A stretch of 64,000 nt of DNA from assembly GCA_029532415.1 (NCBI GenBank), contig JAQOTA010000047.1, forward strand, positions 2,976,001 to 3,040,000, in the 5' to 3' direction. The notes beneath the pieces were generated by a model. It was given only the letters and a program-made list of their open reading frames with translations. It ran no database searches and had not been told where the DNA came from. Both the position numbers and the translations under genes were made by a program. This document shows, in pieces, positions 12,595 through 25,942 of the stretch (position 1 is the first letter of the stretch; every line of letters starts with the position of its first letter). The stretch is from Marasmius tenuissimus (lineage: Eukaryota; Basidiomycota; Agaricomycetes; Agaricales; Marasmiaceae).

Positions 12595-14179
12595 GGATGC
12601 TAGGTGCTGGAGGGTGGATACTCAAAGCCTTGGAAAGCAGTACTGGGCAGGGGGTAATAAATCATATTCTATATTTGAGGGAAATACACCGCCCACATGT
12701 CTTCAAGCAAAAATAACCGACCAAAACTATTTTGCTCATCCCGATGCTAGATAGGCACCAGTACATCTCACTTCGACTGTCACCAGGTTCATTCATGCTT
12801 ACAGGGTGTCATTGTTGACTTCCGACCTCCCGTATGTGGCATTTGCTGATATCAAGGTTGATGAAAGAATCAAATGCTGTAGGGTGTCGGAGTAATCTTG
12901 TATGATGACGGGGACCATGGTGGCAGCCACTCCTAATATTACGTACCTCCTTTTGTTCCTTCAAATTTGATTGAATTGTCAGACTCCGAGCTTCTACCTG
13001 TGCTATAATCGTCACGACTGACTTCAGTCCCTGCTTCAGAGTACGGTAAAACTCGGGCAGGATGGAAGTGATATATTGTGGCCACTGCTCGCGTCATCTT
13101 GCAATTGTGCATGTGAGCCATGGTATCCCAATAATAGGGCTGAAGCATCACGAGCCCGAGATGATATCAAGTCAGCAATAGTATGTGGGGATGTTTTAGG
13201 TTGATGTAAGTGTGATTCAAAGTCTCTCCACCGTGACGGAGCGTGAGGCTCGCCGCCATTCTGGGTCAGGCAAGGATAATTGTCCGAATTCCCGACAACG
13301 TTAAACAACAGCTGTACACCAGTAGCCCTTGATAGACTATGGATTATCCTCGGGACTCAAATGACCGATTTATAACCATTTAGCGGGAGGTTTGGGAAGA
13401 ACTTGATGCTGCTGGCGTTCCCGATGGAGATTCGGTAGGCAACAGAGCCGACTGGAGTTATGCGCACTGTATAGCCCACTCCCAAAGTTTCTTGAAATCA
13501 TCCCACCGGGAGCAAAGTCCCTGATGGTACGGCAACATCGCTTCGATGAATCTTTGAACACAGCTCGGTATGCATCCGTGGGGGGCCAGAAAGAGAAAGG
13601 GTGAAAATCTACTCTGATACTTAAAACCATTTCTGGCTTGAGGGCTGGGCTACTGCGGTGCAAACGGTGTGCAAGAGGGTCGATGAACAGCAAATCATGG
13701 GAGTGGAAAGAGAAAGTATTCCCAGTTGCGGATATATCGGAGACGGCAACTGAGCTCGACCCGCTGATGACTGCACAGCCAGAAGCAGTCAGCCAATCTA
13801 CGACTTCTTGACTTTCTCTCAACTACGTCAATAGTCCCCACTTGCAATCAGCCTGGTGCCAATTCTAGCATTAACACGCTTGAAACCCAAGGTGTATCAA
13901 GCAAGAGAATCGGAAGAGGTAGAATTCGGAAAGAATCCGAACGTACAACATTGTTTAAATTTGCTTTCCTCGATACCGCCAACGGAGAGTTTACTTCGGT
14001 AGCGGGTTTTGAATATGAAGAATACAGGGCTATCTCCTTTCAAATAACGACTCGGGGGCTGAGGTTTCGTCTCCATGAGTCTATTTTTTACGATCTCATT
14101 TCGAACCTACAGTAGCACTATCGGTATATTGTCGTCTATCGGGCTTTGGTTTGTCGGCCAGTGCTGGCGAAGACACGAT
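12595..14179. other. Upstream of gene B; no gene recognised
   Basis: The first 200 bp are the presumed promoter. A minus-strand 150-codon frame at 13370-13822 has no domain I recognise and no splice partner. Probably decayed sequence. Confidence 0.4.
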
Positions 14180-15820
14180 GTCGAACATGCTTCCTGAGAG
14201 ATAAAAATTATCAGGACGAAGCAGCAATGATAACTGAGAACAAGATTCGCCCATACTCAGTCATCATTTCCGTCGAACATGGACGTTGCGGTACAAGGAG
14301 GATAACGGGGTCACATCGCCGAGAATTTCCTACGTGGTCAGTACTGACCTATTTTATTCAATTCGTATATCACACGTCACAGGCCCTTGGGCATACGAAA
14401 ATTTTTCGTATGGTCACCCAGTCACAGGGGGGTCATACGAATAGTCCCAGTATGTGACAAATTTCGGAGAAGCTCAAAAAAGGCGAGAAATTCACCTTTT
14501 ACAGGATTTTTTGGCCCAAATCAGGTGTTTTTCGCAGGTTTCTGCTTGCGGCAGCTACACCCGTCGTCGTCCTCCTCACTTCTCCTCTTAGTGGCCAGTG
14601 GCCTGAAAGTTCCATACGAATTTTCATTTTTGTCACCGGTCACTTGCCCACCATACGAATTTGCACCGGCGAAATTTTTTGTCACATGGAAAACCCCATA
14701 CGAATTGAATAAAATAGGTCAGTACCGTCGACTTTTTTTCGGCTGAATCTTCGCAACGTACTGCCATCATCGACGCGATTTGAGATGCGGAATCGGTCTG
14801 CATGAGGGCTTTGCACGCTCGGGACGGTATAAAGGGTTGGTTGATGGTTATTTCAGCCTTCGTATTGGAACAGCTTCTCACCTTGTTCTATATTCCTCAG
14901 ATTTTTCATGATCACGAAGCACATGCTGGGTCAGGCTCAGTTTCGAACTCGTCGGTGGGATGACAACGATCTTGCCCAGGCGATATTATGATTCATGGAG
15001 TATATGGTGGCCTGTGGTGAGTTACGCCCTTGCCAGCTCAACATTTATGAACCTGGACCTCTTTTACCACCCTATATAGGGCGATGGAGACTATACGCCT
15101 CGAATTAGCATGGGAAAGCCTGTGCGTACTCTTGATACGCAGCTGAATGTTGGCAGTCTGGAATTCTGTTTTCGATTCGCAGAGCCCGTTATCATATTCA
15201 GCGGCTTGACCTCTGTGCTTCTAGTAAATTACCAACTGTTCGTTGAGGTGTGGTGACCTGCCCGGACGAGCTAGGTACAGTAGACATAGGAGGAGTTATG
15301 GAACTCAGAGAGAGATTCAGATCACTAGAAATTTAGATGTTTAGTACGTGTATCCCAAACGCCGCTTCTGGTGCTAGACTCTAACGAACCCATACCTTGT
15401 GGACGAAATTTTGACGATGTATTTCGTAGTTTTTGATCTGGTTGAAGCTAGAGACCTTTAAATCGTCATTGATTCGTGATCCCTCAAGACTCGGACGCTT
15501 TGCTGCTCTCTTTAACTCAGAACATTACCCTGACACTATGCCAATCCTTCATGACCTCAAGGTCTCACCGGCTTTGTACAGTGTTTTATCAAGCACACTC
15601 TCGAAATTCTGGCTGCTAATCTTCACGAACCTGATTCAGGCTATCGAGCATGTCTAATAAAACCCGCTCCTGCGTGTGTATTCCTATCGTTTAACGACTT
15701 GGCTAACATATAACCTACGGTTCCGACTAAGGCTTACGATGGCCCATACCCACGCACTACATTTAGTTTCGCAGCTATTGTACGGGCGGAGGACACCGTC
15801 GAATTCAATCTGAGTATCTC
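14180..15820. repeat. Repeat R, copy 1 (carries a MITE)
   Basis: Same-strand duplicate of 33230-34460 (R2), with fragments at 23400-23530 and 60812-60900. Long matches run from 14240 to 14340 and resume at 14728, because a MITE occupies 14344-14722. They continue to about 15820 (compare 34455). Around 15250-15640 and 33890-34230 both copies encode similar peptide pieces (for example GRFAALF), so R derives from a protein gene that I cannot name. Stops and indels break it. Confidence 0.75.
14344..14722. mobile_element. 379-bp MITE with 25-bp perfect terminal inverted repeats
   Basis: The ends 14344-14368 and 14698-14722 are perfect 25-bp inverted repeats beginning CTGACCTATTTTATTCAATT. TA flanks both sides (14342-14343 and 14723-14724). 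The paralogous R2 copy has an empty site at about 33400 (GGTCGGTAGC), so insertion at a TA dinucleotide is directly supported. The interior repeats the word ATACGAA in both orientations about seven times and contains a near palindrome at about 14391-14413. No coding capacity. TA target and TIR ends fit a Tc1/mariner-type MITE. Confidence 0.93.
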
Positions 15821-16225
15821 AATTTGATTTATCTCCTTGTACCACCCCAATCAGAACGGCAAGCAAAGATTTGAAATCCAGACAGAAACTTCCAACGGGG
15901 TTGGAAAGGCTGGTGATGAGTACCTCTCAACCCTTTGCTACGTTACGTTCTCAAAGATTCCCACAGCACCGTATAGCAAGCCCAGAGCGATGAAACAGCC
16001 GGGTATTGAAGCCTATGAGACGGGAAACCGAGCTTGACTCTACTTCCCTAACATTCAAGAGGAGTGACCTCGGCAAAGGTTCAGGATCATCCCGGGGAAC
16101 GCGACTCTCAGAAACTATCAGAACGGGTCGTAGAACATTGGGATCAAGCTGGAATGGTTATCGACCATCTGTTGACAATTTGACAATATCTACCGCCTAA
16201 GTTCGCCGGTTTCCTTGCGATGACA
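15821..16225. other. Segment unique to the C module
   Basis: About 400 bp between repeat R and the gene-C segment. In the paralogous module the corresponding place is occupied by the ~14.4 kb block 34455-48905. No gene recognised. Confidence 0.45.
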
Positions 16226-19200
16226 CCAAGCGCCGAAACGAGATCCAGACTTCTCACTCGCATCGATGATTTCTCTCACGCCATTTACTGGTCTCGTTCG
16301 ACTATTCGTCATCAAATTCTTGAGTTTGTAAGGGCTGCTCACAGACTGAAACACGAAACTCACTCGCAACCTAGCTTCAAGCTAGGTATAATTCGAATGA
16401 ATTCTTACGCCGGGGAAACGATGGATCATAACCGGGTAGCAGGTATTTGTTTTTTACCCGCAACTTTCTATCATGTCGACTGATTTCTCATCTTTGAGCC
16501 GAGCCCGATTGACGAATTGAACTTCCAATGTTGGTATGTCCCACATCCGTGTGGGATTACCCTCAACAACCGTAAGTCACCTGAAAGATCCGTCAGTAGG
16601 CTGATCGCAGCGTTACAACGCCCCATAGCGAGGCCAAGACCCACACATCCACATAACTGGCTCAAGTGCATCTTGGGACTTCAAACAGCAAGCTGATCCC
16701 GACCCTCACGTCCAGTTTTGCCTCGCAGTGCTGGCGAAATTGCAATCATTTTGCAAGCCCGTAAGATACACCGAAAAATTTGTTGTATTAGAAAACCTTT
16801 CGAACACGAGCTAAACTTCTGGGTCTCAGGAGTGATTAACCATTGCGACACCGTAAGGGCACACGTGTTTCTCACGTGTTCAACGCGTATCAGGGAAGCC
16901 TGTTGAGCTCTAGCTATTGCCCAATGCCGTTTTCATGACCGTCATCTAGCTACCTTGAGAAGATCAGAGAAAAAATTTGCTTCACAAGCACACCAAATCA
17001 TTCTGCCGTCGCTTCCTATCCATCTCGGGTCTCAAGCTAAAGACATTCTCCGACTCGATCGTATAATTGAGATGCTCGTTTTCGTGAGGCCAAGAATGAC
17101 CTAAAACTCGTAGATATATAGAAGTGCTACAAAACCGTAACAGAACAGATATCAAACAGCAATGTATTATAGCAAGATCGAGCCACCAAACGCAGGAGAA
17201 TGAGCATAAATACTGGTATGTAGAATGACATTCGAGAAGCGCACACCGGAACTTTGCATTAGCACGTCCATCAAAACCATCGTTCACCATCATTGTTTCT
17301 ACCCCACTCTTCCGATCCCCCGTATCCGAACGAAGAAGGTTCCAACTGACCGCGCGAGGGCGTAGCAGCAGATCCCGCCCATGTATAAGGAATGACCGGT
17401 GGCGGCTGTGAATACAGCGCAAACCCGTTACGCTCATGCTGATGACCAACAGAACTGTCGGGGAAACTTGAAGGGTATTCCAGTGAGGTTGGCACGCCGC
17501 CGTACATGGAGTATGGGGGATGAGTGCGATTTTCAACGACCGAATGGGATAGGTGAGAAACCGTCGACGTAGAAGCGGGAGATGGACCATATATAGGGTT
17601 GCTGTTGCTGGCCGTAACGAACGATGATCTCGAGTGTTGGTTAGATGTATTGTACTGCCAGTCCCCAGACCACCTGAAGTCGTGACCAGCATTGGCGTCG
17701 TATTCGGTAGTGCTGTTGGTACTGACCAGGTAGGGACTTGGATCAGTGTAAGGAGAGACCGCCGTGCTCGCAGTAGGATGACTAATTGAATAGGCATGCT
17801 CAGGGATGCTGTAAGGGCCAAACGGCGGCGCTGTGTTATAAGAGTTGGACCCCGTTGCATGCGACACATCGAGAGACTGTTCTGCGGTATGGACGAGTAG
17901 GGGGAATGGGTCAAAAATGTTGGCAGTCGACGTCATCAAGCCATAGGGAGATGACACGTCTCTCGGAGATAGGCTGGTAGGGAGGGAGGGATGACAACGG
18001 GATACTGGATTATCCGAGGGATAGTGGTGCAATGGATAGAGTTGCGAGGCTGAGGCACCTTGCTGTACGCATGGAGATCGGTTCATTCTGGAAGTTCTGG
18101 CTGGCAGGGGTCGAATGAGCCGCAAGCTTTCATTGATCACAACCTGCTCATTGCTGGTGAGGTCGACCTTGTGGCGAAAATCCTACCCGCACAACCGTAA
18201 GGCGATAGGATTAGACTTTCGAGCAGTAATGACGCACCTCGTGTGGATGGTTGTGGGTCACTATCCCTCCATGCTCGACACCAGTCTTCCACCGTTTGTT
18301 GGGAACAATACAATATGAAGTGTCTGTGTACTTGTCTTCCCTATAATGAGGGTCGCCCACGGAAGCCATATCCTCCGCCCGTATTAGGCCTAGCATGTTT
18401 GATGGGTATTCCGAGTTGACGATGTTGACGGATTCACCGAGATCAGTGGGGGCTTGAGGACTTGGAGATGTCTGATCTGTAAACAGGATTCAGGGAATGA
18501 TTGAGCAGTAGAGGTTTAAGAAGCACACCTTCGTGAACATCTTTGAAGCGATCCGAGTCATCAAGTGGATGGAAGATGTGATCACCGTATCCGAGATGTT
18601 GAGCAAAGTCGGCAGTCGTTGGGTCAAAACCTCGGAGGGTTTGATATTGGCGAATCAACTTGTAGTTGTGGGTGGACCAGGAGCAGGCGTAAAAGTCGTT
18701 ACCAAAGTTTAGTTGGACAGGAAGGCCGAGGTTGCAACACAACTCGGGTGAAATCTGAGAGTGACCGTCTTCATGGAAAGACCAGTGATGGAGGGGAGAT
18801 GTTTTGCCTTGCGTGGGGTTGGGGGGAGGTGAATAGACAAAAAGGAAGATTGCTTGCTGTTGGCGTCGTTGGCGTTTGGAAGGGGAGTCATTGACATAGC
18901 CGTCCAAAGACATGTAGGGATAGACGAGATCTGAGTGATGTTTAGCGAGTGGAAGGGGGAAAATGAAATGAGGACGCACTAAACCCCTCCTGATCATTCT
19001 CCAACGAAACACCTCGAGCATGAAAAACACGCCATGCTTGCCAAAGCCAGGCCTTCTCCACGTCCCGATTCAACCTCAACGAACGCGATCCATCTCCATC
19101 GAGTCGGAATCTACTCGTGGATTTCAGACAGGGTGGTTTATGATTTTTGAGGAACACACCTTGTCCATCCATTCTCCAAACACGTCCGCTCTACGAGATT

Positions 19201-19660
19201 GTCCCTTCTACTCTCCCAGACATTATTTGCGACGGCGATGGGGGTTTTAGTTAGAGTGGAAAAAACAGTCGGCCCATTGACCCGTTCAGGCACATCTTTG
19301 TTATTCCTACCGTAATGCATTGCGTGCATAAACGCGTCATCGGCTTCCTTTGACTTGTGACTCGCCAAGAAGCGCACGAGAACCTCTTCTTGGAGAAGTT
19401 CGGCGGTTGGAGGAAGGTCCTTCAATTCCAGCACATACACAGGGAGTTGTGAATATGGCCCCTCCGGACCACGGCAGATCACTCCCCTGCTAGAATCCAT
19501 CCACAACTCCTCATCCCAACAACCCAATTGCCTCTATAAATGTATTATTGAATTGTTCAAGTATGCTACAATGGCTACTTACACGCAAACTTTCGAGATA
19601 CCTCAGACCCAACCCCCGCACATTTCCCTTGAATTGTGCAAGTGGTACAAGATCTGGATA
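16226..19660. repeat. Segmental duplication, copy 1
   Basis: Closely matches 48909-52370 in the same orientation, including the 3' flank, the last six exons of gene C and the introns between them. Similarity falls sharply beyond about intron 4 of the genes (19654-19709 against 52364-52418 is still close, but exon 4 and intron 3 are not). Confidence 0.85.
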
Positions 19661-20434
19661 AAAATACTTAATCAGCACCGGGAATCACAATGAATGCACA
19701 AGTTCTTACTGTGCCAAAGAACCATTGATGGTATTGTTCCTTTGTCAATCGCAAAGATTTGGGACGCCCCGGTGAACCTGAAAAATATTCATCATGCAAG
19801 TGGATTTCGGGTTTGGCTTGACGTACTGCGTCCTGGAATACTTGAGAAACTCCCACTCGAATACCTAGCATCACAAGGAAGACTTGAATCTCATTCATTG
19901 GGCATCAAACACACAACTCACCTTACGTGCATCGCGCCCACTGTAAGTCACCGCCGTAAACTCGCCCTCCACCCCAATCAGCTTTGCGGAACAAAATGTC
20001 CTGGTTACTTCCCCGCGTTCCCTCTGGCACGCCTCACATTGACAGCCCTCAGCACCATCACGAACCTCGCAGATAGTCCGAATCTTGTAGATATCACCGC
20101 GCTTGACGTTCCGGAACTATGCACTGGGTCAGAAGTTGCTCAATCCCGTAGTAAACCGACAACTCACATCGTCAAACTCGGTATGTTCCCTCTCTTCTCG
20201 TTGAATAATCTGGTTGATCTGATTTCCATTAATTTGAACAGTCACCATCGTTCTCGAACTGGTTGCCTCAGTTATCGATCTGAAGCCGCTCGCGAGGGGG
20301 GAACTTGAGGCTGATGTTGCTTCGGAGACTTGAGAGATTCGTTGGCGGTAGTAGTTGATCTGGTCACCCTGTACAATGCCAAAGTTACCACCATCAATTG
20401 CGAAGTTTTGTGCGTTGGCAAAGAAGGTGGACAT
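17271..20434 (-). CDS. Gene C: IDGG/GDQ-family protein with long disordered tail
   Basis: Ten exons join to an uninterrupted 898-aa frame: 20168-20434, 19922-20116, 19827-19864, 19710-19777, 19583-19653, 19160-19533, 18980-19110, 18529-18930, 18238-18476 and 17271-18182. All introns are GT-AG and 49-57 nt. The 89-aa exon 1 has FAIDGGNFGIVQGDQINYY and a second unit, INGNQINQIIQ. Exon 2 has RGDIYKIRTICEV and CQCEAC. Exons 2-5 form a kinase N-lobe-like stretch (TYSGRDARK ... SMVLWH ... NLVPLAQF). Exon 6 carries ELWMDSSRGVICRGPEGP. Exon 8 carries HHWSFHEDGHSQISP and LRGFDPTTADFAQHLG. The 383-residue C-terminal part (exons 9-10) is Ser/Pro/Tyr/His-rich, low complexity and probably disordered; genes A, B and D lack it. 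The 5' flank resembles that of gene D. The start is the ATG opening MSTFF. Confidence 0.9.
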
Positions 20435-20689
20435 GGTAAACAATGGTGAAGAGTCTGGGGGATGGGGGGTTGACGAAGGACTCAACGGGTTTACCTGGGT
20501 AATATGTACCAGGAACCACGTTGGTAACACGTGTTGAGCTAAAATAACGCACCACAGACACGCGCCGATCAAGTTGCACAAATGACTGCTGTGGCACCGG
20601 AGTCAAAAAGACCGACCTTTCCGTCTCCCTTCCTTGTTTCCCACTATGGTCAAGCCATTGAGGTGTGTGTTATTCATCATTCACCAACC
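20435..20689 (-). promoter_or_regulatory. Presumed promoter region of gene C, shared with gene D
   Basis: The sequence upstream of the gene C start (20435-20640) is recognisably similar to that upstream of gene D (28918-29160). Shared stretches include 'ataatgtacc/aatatgtacc' and 'acgtgttgagc'. Preserved similarity in non-coding sequence fits duplication of gene plus promoter. No defined box was identified. Confidence 0.5.
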
Positions 20690-22240
20690 CAGAGTCCAGG
20701 CCGATAGATACGACATTTTCACGTCCGAGGCGCTACTAATCCCGCAGTAATCCAATATGAAAGCTTCATCAAGATGCTGTCGAGCGTCAGCGCTTCAGTT
20801 TCACCTCCAAGTGATCGCGGAAATGAAGAGCATTCACACCGATGGCACGCCCCCGCCTTGCGGCCGTGCTAAAGATCACTACAACAGCATTTGAGTCATG
20901 GAGATTGTCATTTTAGTAGAGGAGGCATCGCTTGAGTCAGATCTGGGGTTGACAGGGCGAATGGAAGTACCAGAGCACCTATCAGGAGATCATAGCTGCC
21001 ATCGAACGAAATAGAAACACACGGACAGAAGAAAGCCCGCCGGTTTCGGTGTGTATTGGATTTCACAAAAAAAATAGCAACGTCACCGGGGTATTGCTGT
21101 ATATCGTAAGAAGGAAATCAGAAAGAACGGAGGATTTGGAACGTAGGTTGTACCGGCAGGAAAATACCTGGCGGATATGTCCGTGGACCGAATCTTCAAG
21201 TTTTAAGACTCAACGAGGGTTAGAAATAACAAATAGATGAGAAGAACATGAAGGGGTGCTTCCGGAGTTAGGAGATACTCTTTGATCTCCTTGGTCCTTG
21301 CAGACCCGACAGAATCGACAGCACGAACGGAGTCTCTCAGTGCTACCGTACGATACCGGTCATCTCTCAACAATAGCCCTTTTTGAGAGCTATAAACTGT
21401 TAGAATATGCCAGCTTGTGGATCGAGGATCGTCACCTACCGTTTGAGGACCATTCGCCAGGCTTGAGTGTGTGTCGGAGTCGATGAACCTTCAAAAATAA
21501 TTGAAGACATACCTATTTTTGAACTCGTTTTGCTGCGAAGATTGACCAGCAGATATGACAGCGTAGTGCTCTTTGAGCCGGTCAAAGTACAGACCTGTCA
21601 ATACCGAGTTTGAGAGGCAGAAGGAGAGTAACAATGAGGATAGGCGTACCTGTCACCCTAACGGATCGGACAGTATCTAAATTTCATGAGGCAGCAGCAA
21701 ATGACCGGCCTGAGCTTCATAGAGAATTAGTTTTTGGAGCGTTAAAAGGTGGTCAATCAGGCCTTCCCGTCCCCAGAGCCCTCAGTAGCAGTGAATAAAC
21801 CGCAAAATTCACCGTGTCGAAGCTGCAGTGAAGATGGGGAGTCTGAGGGTATGCATCACCAATGAACACGCCCGGTTGTTTGATGGTAACTGGGGGATTC
21901 AAACTCGTTAGCTCAACAGCAATTTCTCGGTGACAACCGAGCTGATATCTTCGTATTTTATCTTTATAGGCTTCTGTTCACCATGATACACTGTCCTCGA
22001 GGTCATTCCAGTCGAGGAGCGGGAGCAACGAGACGACATGATGGTGGTTGTAAGAAAAGTTGTGCCGGTCTGACGAGTCCGAGCACTTGTTGCTGTCATT
22101 TCGAGCGATGAGCGACGTGAATCTAGGGTCCCAACTCCCGAGCCTCGTATTGGATCTGAATTTGGTTTTGGCTGGTCTCCATAATTTGAGTGCCGACCAC
22201 AGTATGTTCATGACTGCAGGGGTACCATTTTAATCACTGG
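20690..22240. repeat. Repeat U, copy 1
   Basis: Same-strand duplicate of 29726-31160 (U2). Clear matches are at 20695-20880 with 29730-29900 and at 20920-20970 with 29940-30000. Both lie upstream of a family gene (C or D). On the minus strand near 22100 and 31050 both copies keep a similar peptide (N/S-SYNHH). Likely the remains of a gene. Confidence 0.65.
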
Positions 22241-23399
22241 GTATATTTTCCCGCGTATGAATTTTGGATATGTGTAGGCATTCTTTTTACTCCCTACCGT
22301 GTTTAATTTGCTCAAGAGGTCTCAGGTGAGCCGTCTCTCGCCAATCCTTGAACCTCTGAAATACTGGCTGAATACGGAGCCAGGAATACCCAAATAACAC
22401 AGAAGCTAAGAACTAAACGCGAGTCTCTGAGCAGCCAGGTTATCTAAAACGGGTCGAAGAAACATCGAGTAAGTTCAGGCTTACCGTTGGCTACACACTG
22501 ACGCTAGAATCACTAGACTCGTGGTCCGCAGTACAAGATTGAGAGAGTCGTGGATTACTCATCAATAATACGTATCTTGAGTATCCACTCTTACAGCCTC
22601 TATCATATCTTTTTAATCCACTCGGGGCCCTGAAGATAGAGTGGAGAGAGATCGTGTCTCAGCCTATTGACCGTATGGAGGTTGTAACGTTGGCAATCCG
22701 ATCAGTGTTGCTGGTGTTGAGGACAACCTCAACCAAAATTGTGATGATCGCTGTGACCGGCAATTGCGCCCGGTGCTGGCCACAATGATAGCTGACTGTG
22801 TACACTCGTCGGAAGGATAACCAAGGATCTCAATGAGGGGTGAGGCATCAGAGGAGGCGGAGACAGGATGATCGCAAACGGAGCACCCTCTGGATCCGGT
22901 TTGGGTGTAATTCTTCCGATGGACATCGCACCAACTTCGAGGTTACGAGTTGTCCGACCTCAAGACCTTCAGCTCTTCCATGCCTTCCCCTACTTTCATC
23001 GTCAACGCCAATGGAGGTATCTCTTCTCCCTTTCCCTAATTGCAGCAGCCGCCGTGAGCTTTGTACTCTCGTCTTCCCATCTGCATCCGACCCAATTCGT
23101 CAATGCCTGCTCATCAGAGGTCGATATAAAGCGACCGAATGACTTATCAACGATGTACACCTCGGCAAATCATTCCAAGCAAAACGCACCGTATAGTCCA
23201 CTTCCAAGTCTTATCCTTGCATCCATACCCTAGCCTCTCATGTTTCTCCAACATGTCTCACACACGTCCGTATTCTCGAGCAAAAAGTTGTCATTTTGAG
23301 AAGCTCGAGGTTATTATCTCGGACATCGAAGGTATAATTCATCTGAAATAAGATAAATCAGCACTTAAAGGCGGCTGCAGGCAGAGCCCAATGTACCCG
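22241..23399. other. No gene recognised
   Basis: Only short frames. A plus-strand 121-codon frame at 22868-23233 has no domain I recognise. Confidence 0.4.
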
Positions 23400-23530
23400 C
23401 GCTCAGTAATGTATTGGGCTCGTCGAACATGGTTGTTCCGGTACAAGGAGGATGAGAGGGTCACAGCCACCGCGAATGTCCCATGTGCCAAAAAGCTGCG
23501 GCTTTTCCTCCGCCGAATCTTGCCCCTTCA
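23400..23530. repeat. Repeat R, fragment
   Basis: About 130 bp ('tcgtcgaacatgg...tacaaggaggat...') match 14270-14340 plus 14728-14760 and 33330-33440. Confidence 0.6.
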
Positions 23531-25942
23531 TCCATACCCTTATCATCATCAGTGCGACTTCAAACTTGGGATGCGGGCGTAGGTCTAAATTATGGCCCCG
23601 TGTACGCAATAAAAGTATAGAAAGGTCAGTTAGTTATTATAACCCTTGTGTTGAAACATGTCTGACCCAATGGGCTTCGCCGGGGGGCTGCCACGAAGTA
23701 CAAACTCCAATTTATTAATTGGCCAATACCGATAGCATTGAGACGGAACACAGGCAAAGTATGGTGGTCATCAGTGAGATGTGGTTTCAATTGCTCGATG
23801 GACGGATCACTGACTGATCTATTAGGGCCCAATTGAGAATATACCAATATGAATTACCTCAATCATGCTTCGGTCCACCTTCGTGCACACTCGCCGTGGA
23901 ACCTTGAGTAATGGCACCAAGTAGCGTCCGCGCACGAGTTGTAGTAGCTGAGGAAATTCAGACGCCTTTCGTGCTATTCATGAGTGATCACCAATTTCTT
24001 AGTCATAAGACGGCTCGCTCAGTTGATTCGGGGCAGCAATTCGAGGATCTAGAGCTGAAATGAAATCTAGCGAGATATTTGGCACTTGAACGTTCGATAA
24101 TACACGCATATACATGGCTATATCCTGTTTTGGCTGTTCCCCATCAACTTGACTGCCATGTTAATCGAGGATTCCAGGTATGTGTATCCCGAGTGTCTAC
24201 GCAGGCCTTTCACTTAGCTTGACCTGATTCTTGATCAGGAAATCTTCTCTTTGCCTTCAGAAATGGATGAAACACTTCGCTCGTCTTCACCCGTTCACCA
24301 ACTGTATCCCTCCCAAATTTCTCGACCGAATCATCCTTGGCTTACATCTTTCGAGCACACGGCGGTGCTCTGTTTCTCTACTCTCGGTGATTTTTCGGAC
24401 TCTGAAGTGAGCAATTTGAGCTTGGTGGCCCTCTCCCCACTCGATAGGTTTGAGTTATCACGATTCAGGATAGCATCAATGCTTCTTGAAGGCACCCGAA
24501 CCACCGGCTCGTCTCGCTGTTCGTCGAGAGCGAACTAACCTTATCTCAATGTTTATAAGCGTGCCGAACTCGCGGTCGAAGATTTTGGCTGAGACCGATA
24601 CTTTCTGTTAACTCTCCTACTCGAGTTGGATGTTTTCCGTTCACCCCGAACCAGCTTCAGTATCATAACTGCGACGTTCCTCGTTCCACCACACTCCGAT
24701 AAGTTGATGCCGATTCTTATCTCACAGGTACGCACACTGACACTGTCTTACGAATTTCAGTTCATTCAATCCATGATCGTGTCGGTTTTTCCATACTTGT
24801 CGCTGAGTCCGGCGCCAGTACGGACTACTGGTACCTCTCGTCAGAGTCGAAACCTCAAAAACATTAACCACCTTCTTGATTCTGAGACTCGATGGTCGTA
24901 ATGGGCACACTGTAGAGAAATCCTTGTGAGTCATTCCATGCGCATGGCCAGTTCTGAGAACTTACTAACCGATTGACACTCAGATCAAAGACAACTTCAC
25001 TAATGTCCAATTCGTTCGATTCGACGTACAGCAAAAACAACCCGTCTCCGTCGCTCACCAGTCACGAAGCAAACGGGGACGGGGACGAGGCCACTTGGCT
25101 ATAATCTCGCTGAACTCGAGCAGTAAGCCATTCAAAACATTTCGAGCTTGGTTTCACGCTGGGAACATTTTGCCACCTTCACGGCCACACCATACTTTCT
25201 ACCGTGTGAGATTCCGATATGATGGAGCATTCTCAGAGGTGTTTTACGTGCGGGAATTTGTCGACTTGGCCGAACGGTTCAGAGCTTTGGAGCGTGGTTA
25301 ATAGTGCTACAATTGACTGTGCGGAGTCTTTCAAGAAGAGGACTGGGTTGTTGAGCGCCGTCGGAGACTGAGGCATTCTGGTCGAAGAATCTCGGAGGTC
25401 TCTTTCAATAGACGAAGGGTGGGTACACTTTCCTTCTGTAGGGTCCTTTGTATGATACTGCAAATTTTAAGTTAAACATTGGGAATCTCATCGTGGCATG
25501 CTTGGCTAGTATGACTGTGGGGTGAATCATGGTGGAACTAGCTTGAGCAGTGATCCACTGAAGATCACGATCATAATTCCGGACCTGAAGGGTTTGCAAG
25601 AACCCACGGAAAGCGTCTCCGATCGAGTATATTGGAAAGTTTGAGTAAGATACTTTGACACTTTCCTTATTCCCGGGCTCGAAAGAAATGTAGAGAATAA
25701 TGCATATGTGAATACATTCAAAATCGATTTAAACCTGTACAATGGGACAAATAACTGTATACCGACCATTGTATAACGATGGTGAGTGTAAATAAACAGT
25801 AAACAGCACAAATATTCATATTGGTCTTTGATGTAGCTCGGATGTATATATACGAGAATGGTTGATAGCATGAATTCCGTGGGTACGAGTGTGAGAGATC
25901 GGAATGTTTTCCACACATGTCGCAGAAGACCAAGAGGTCAAA
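23531..25942. other. Decayed gene-like sequence, contains repeat P copy 2
   Basis: 24240-24900 has plus-strand frames rich in Ser and Leu that could be remnants of a gene, but no domain can be named. 24985-25125 matches 7995-8130 (repeat P). 25527-25933 on the minus strand has only spurious frames. Confidence 0.4.

Noticed and set aside
13370..13822. 150-codon minus-strand frame as a gene
   Set aside because: No domain, no paralogue in the window, no splice partner and no promoter-like context.
16982..17914. 310-codon minus-strand frame overlapping the tail of gene C
   Set aside because: It is an alternative frame of exon 10. The C frame matches the composition of the rest of the tail, and its counterpart in E ends at the same place (WF then stop).
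25527..25933. Hydrophobic minus-strand frames as a membrane protein
   Set aside because: AT-rich non-coding sequence gives such frames by chance; no start context or introns support it.
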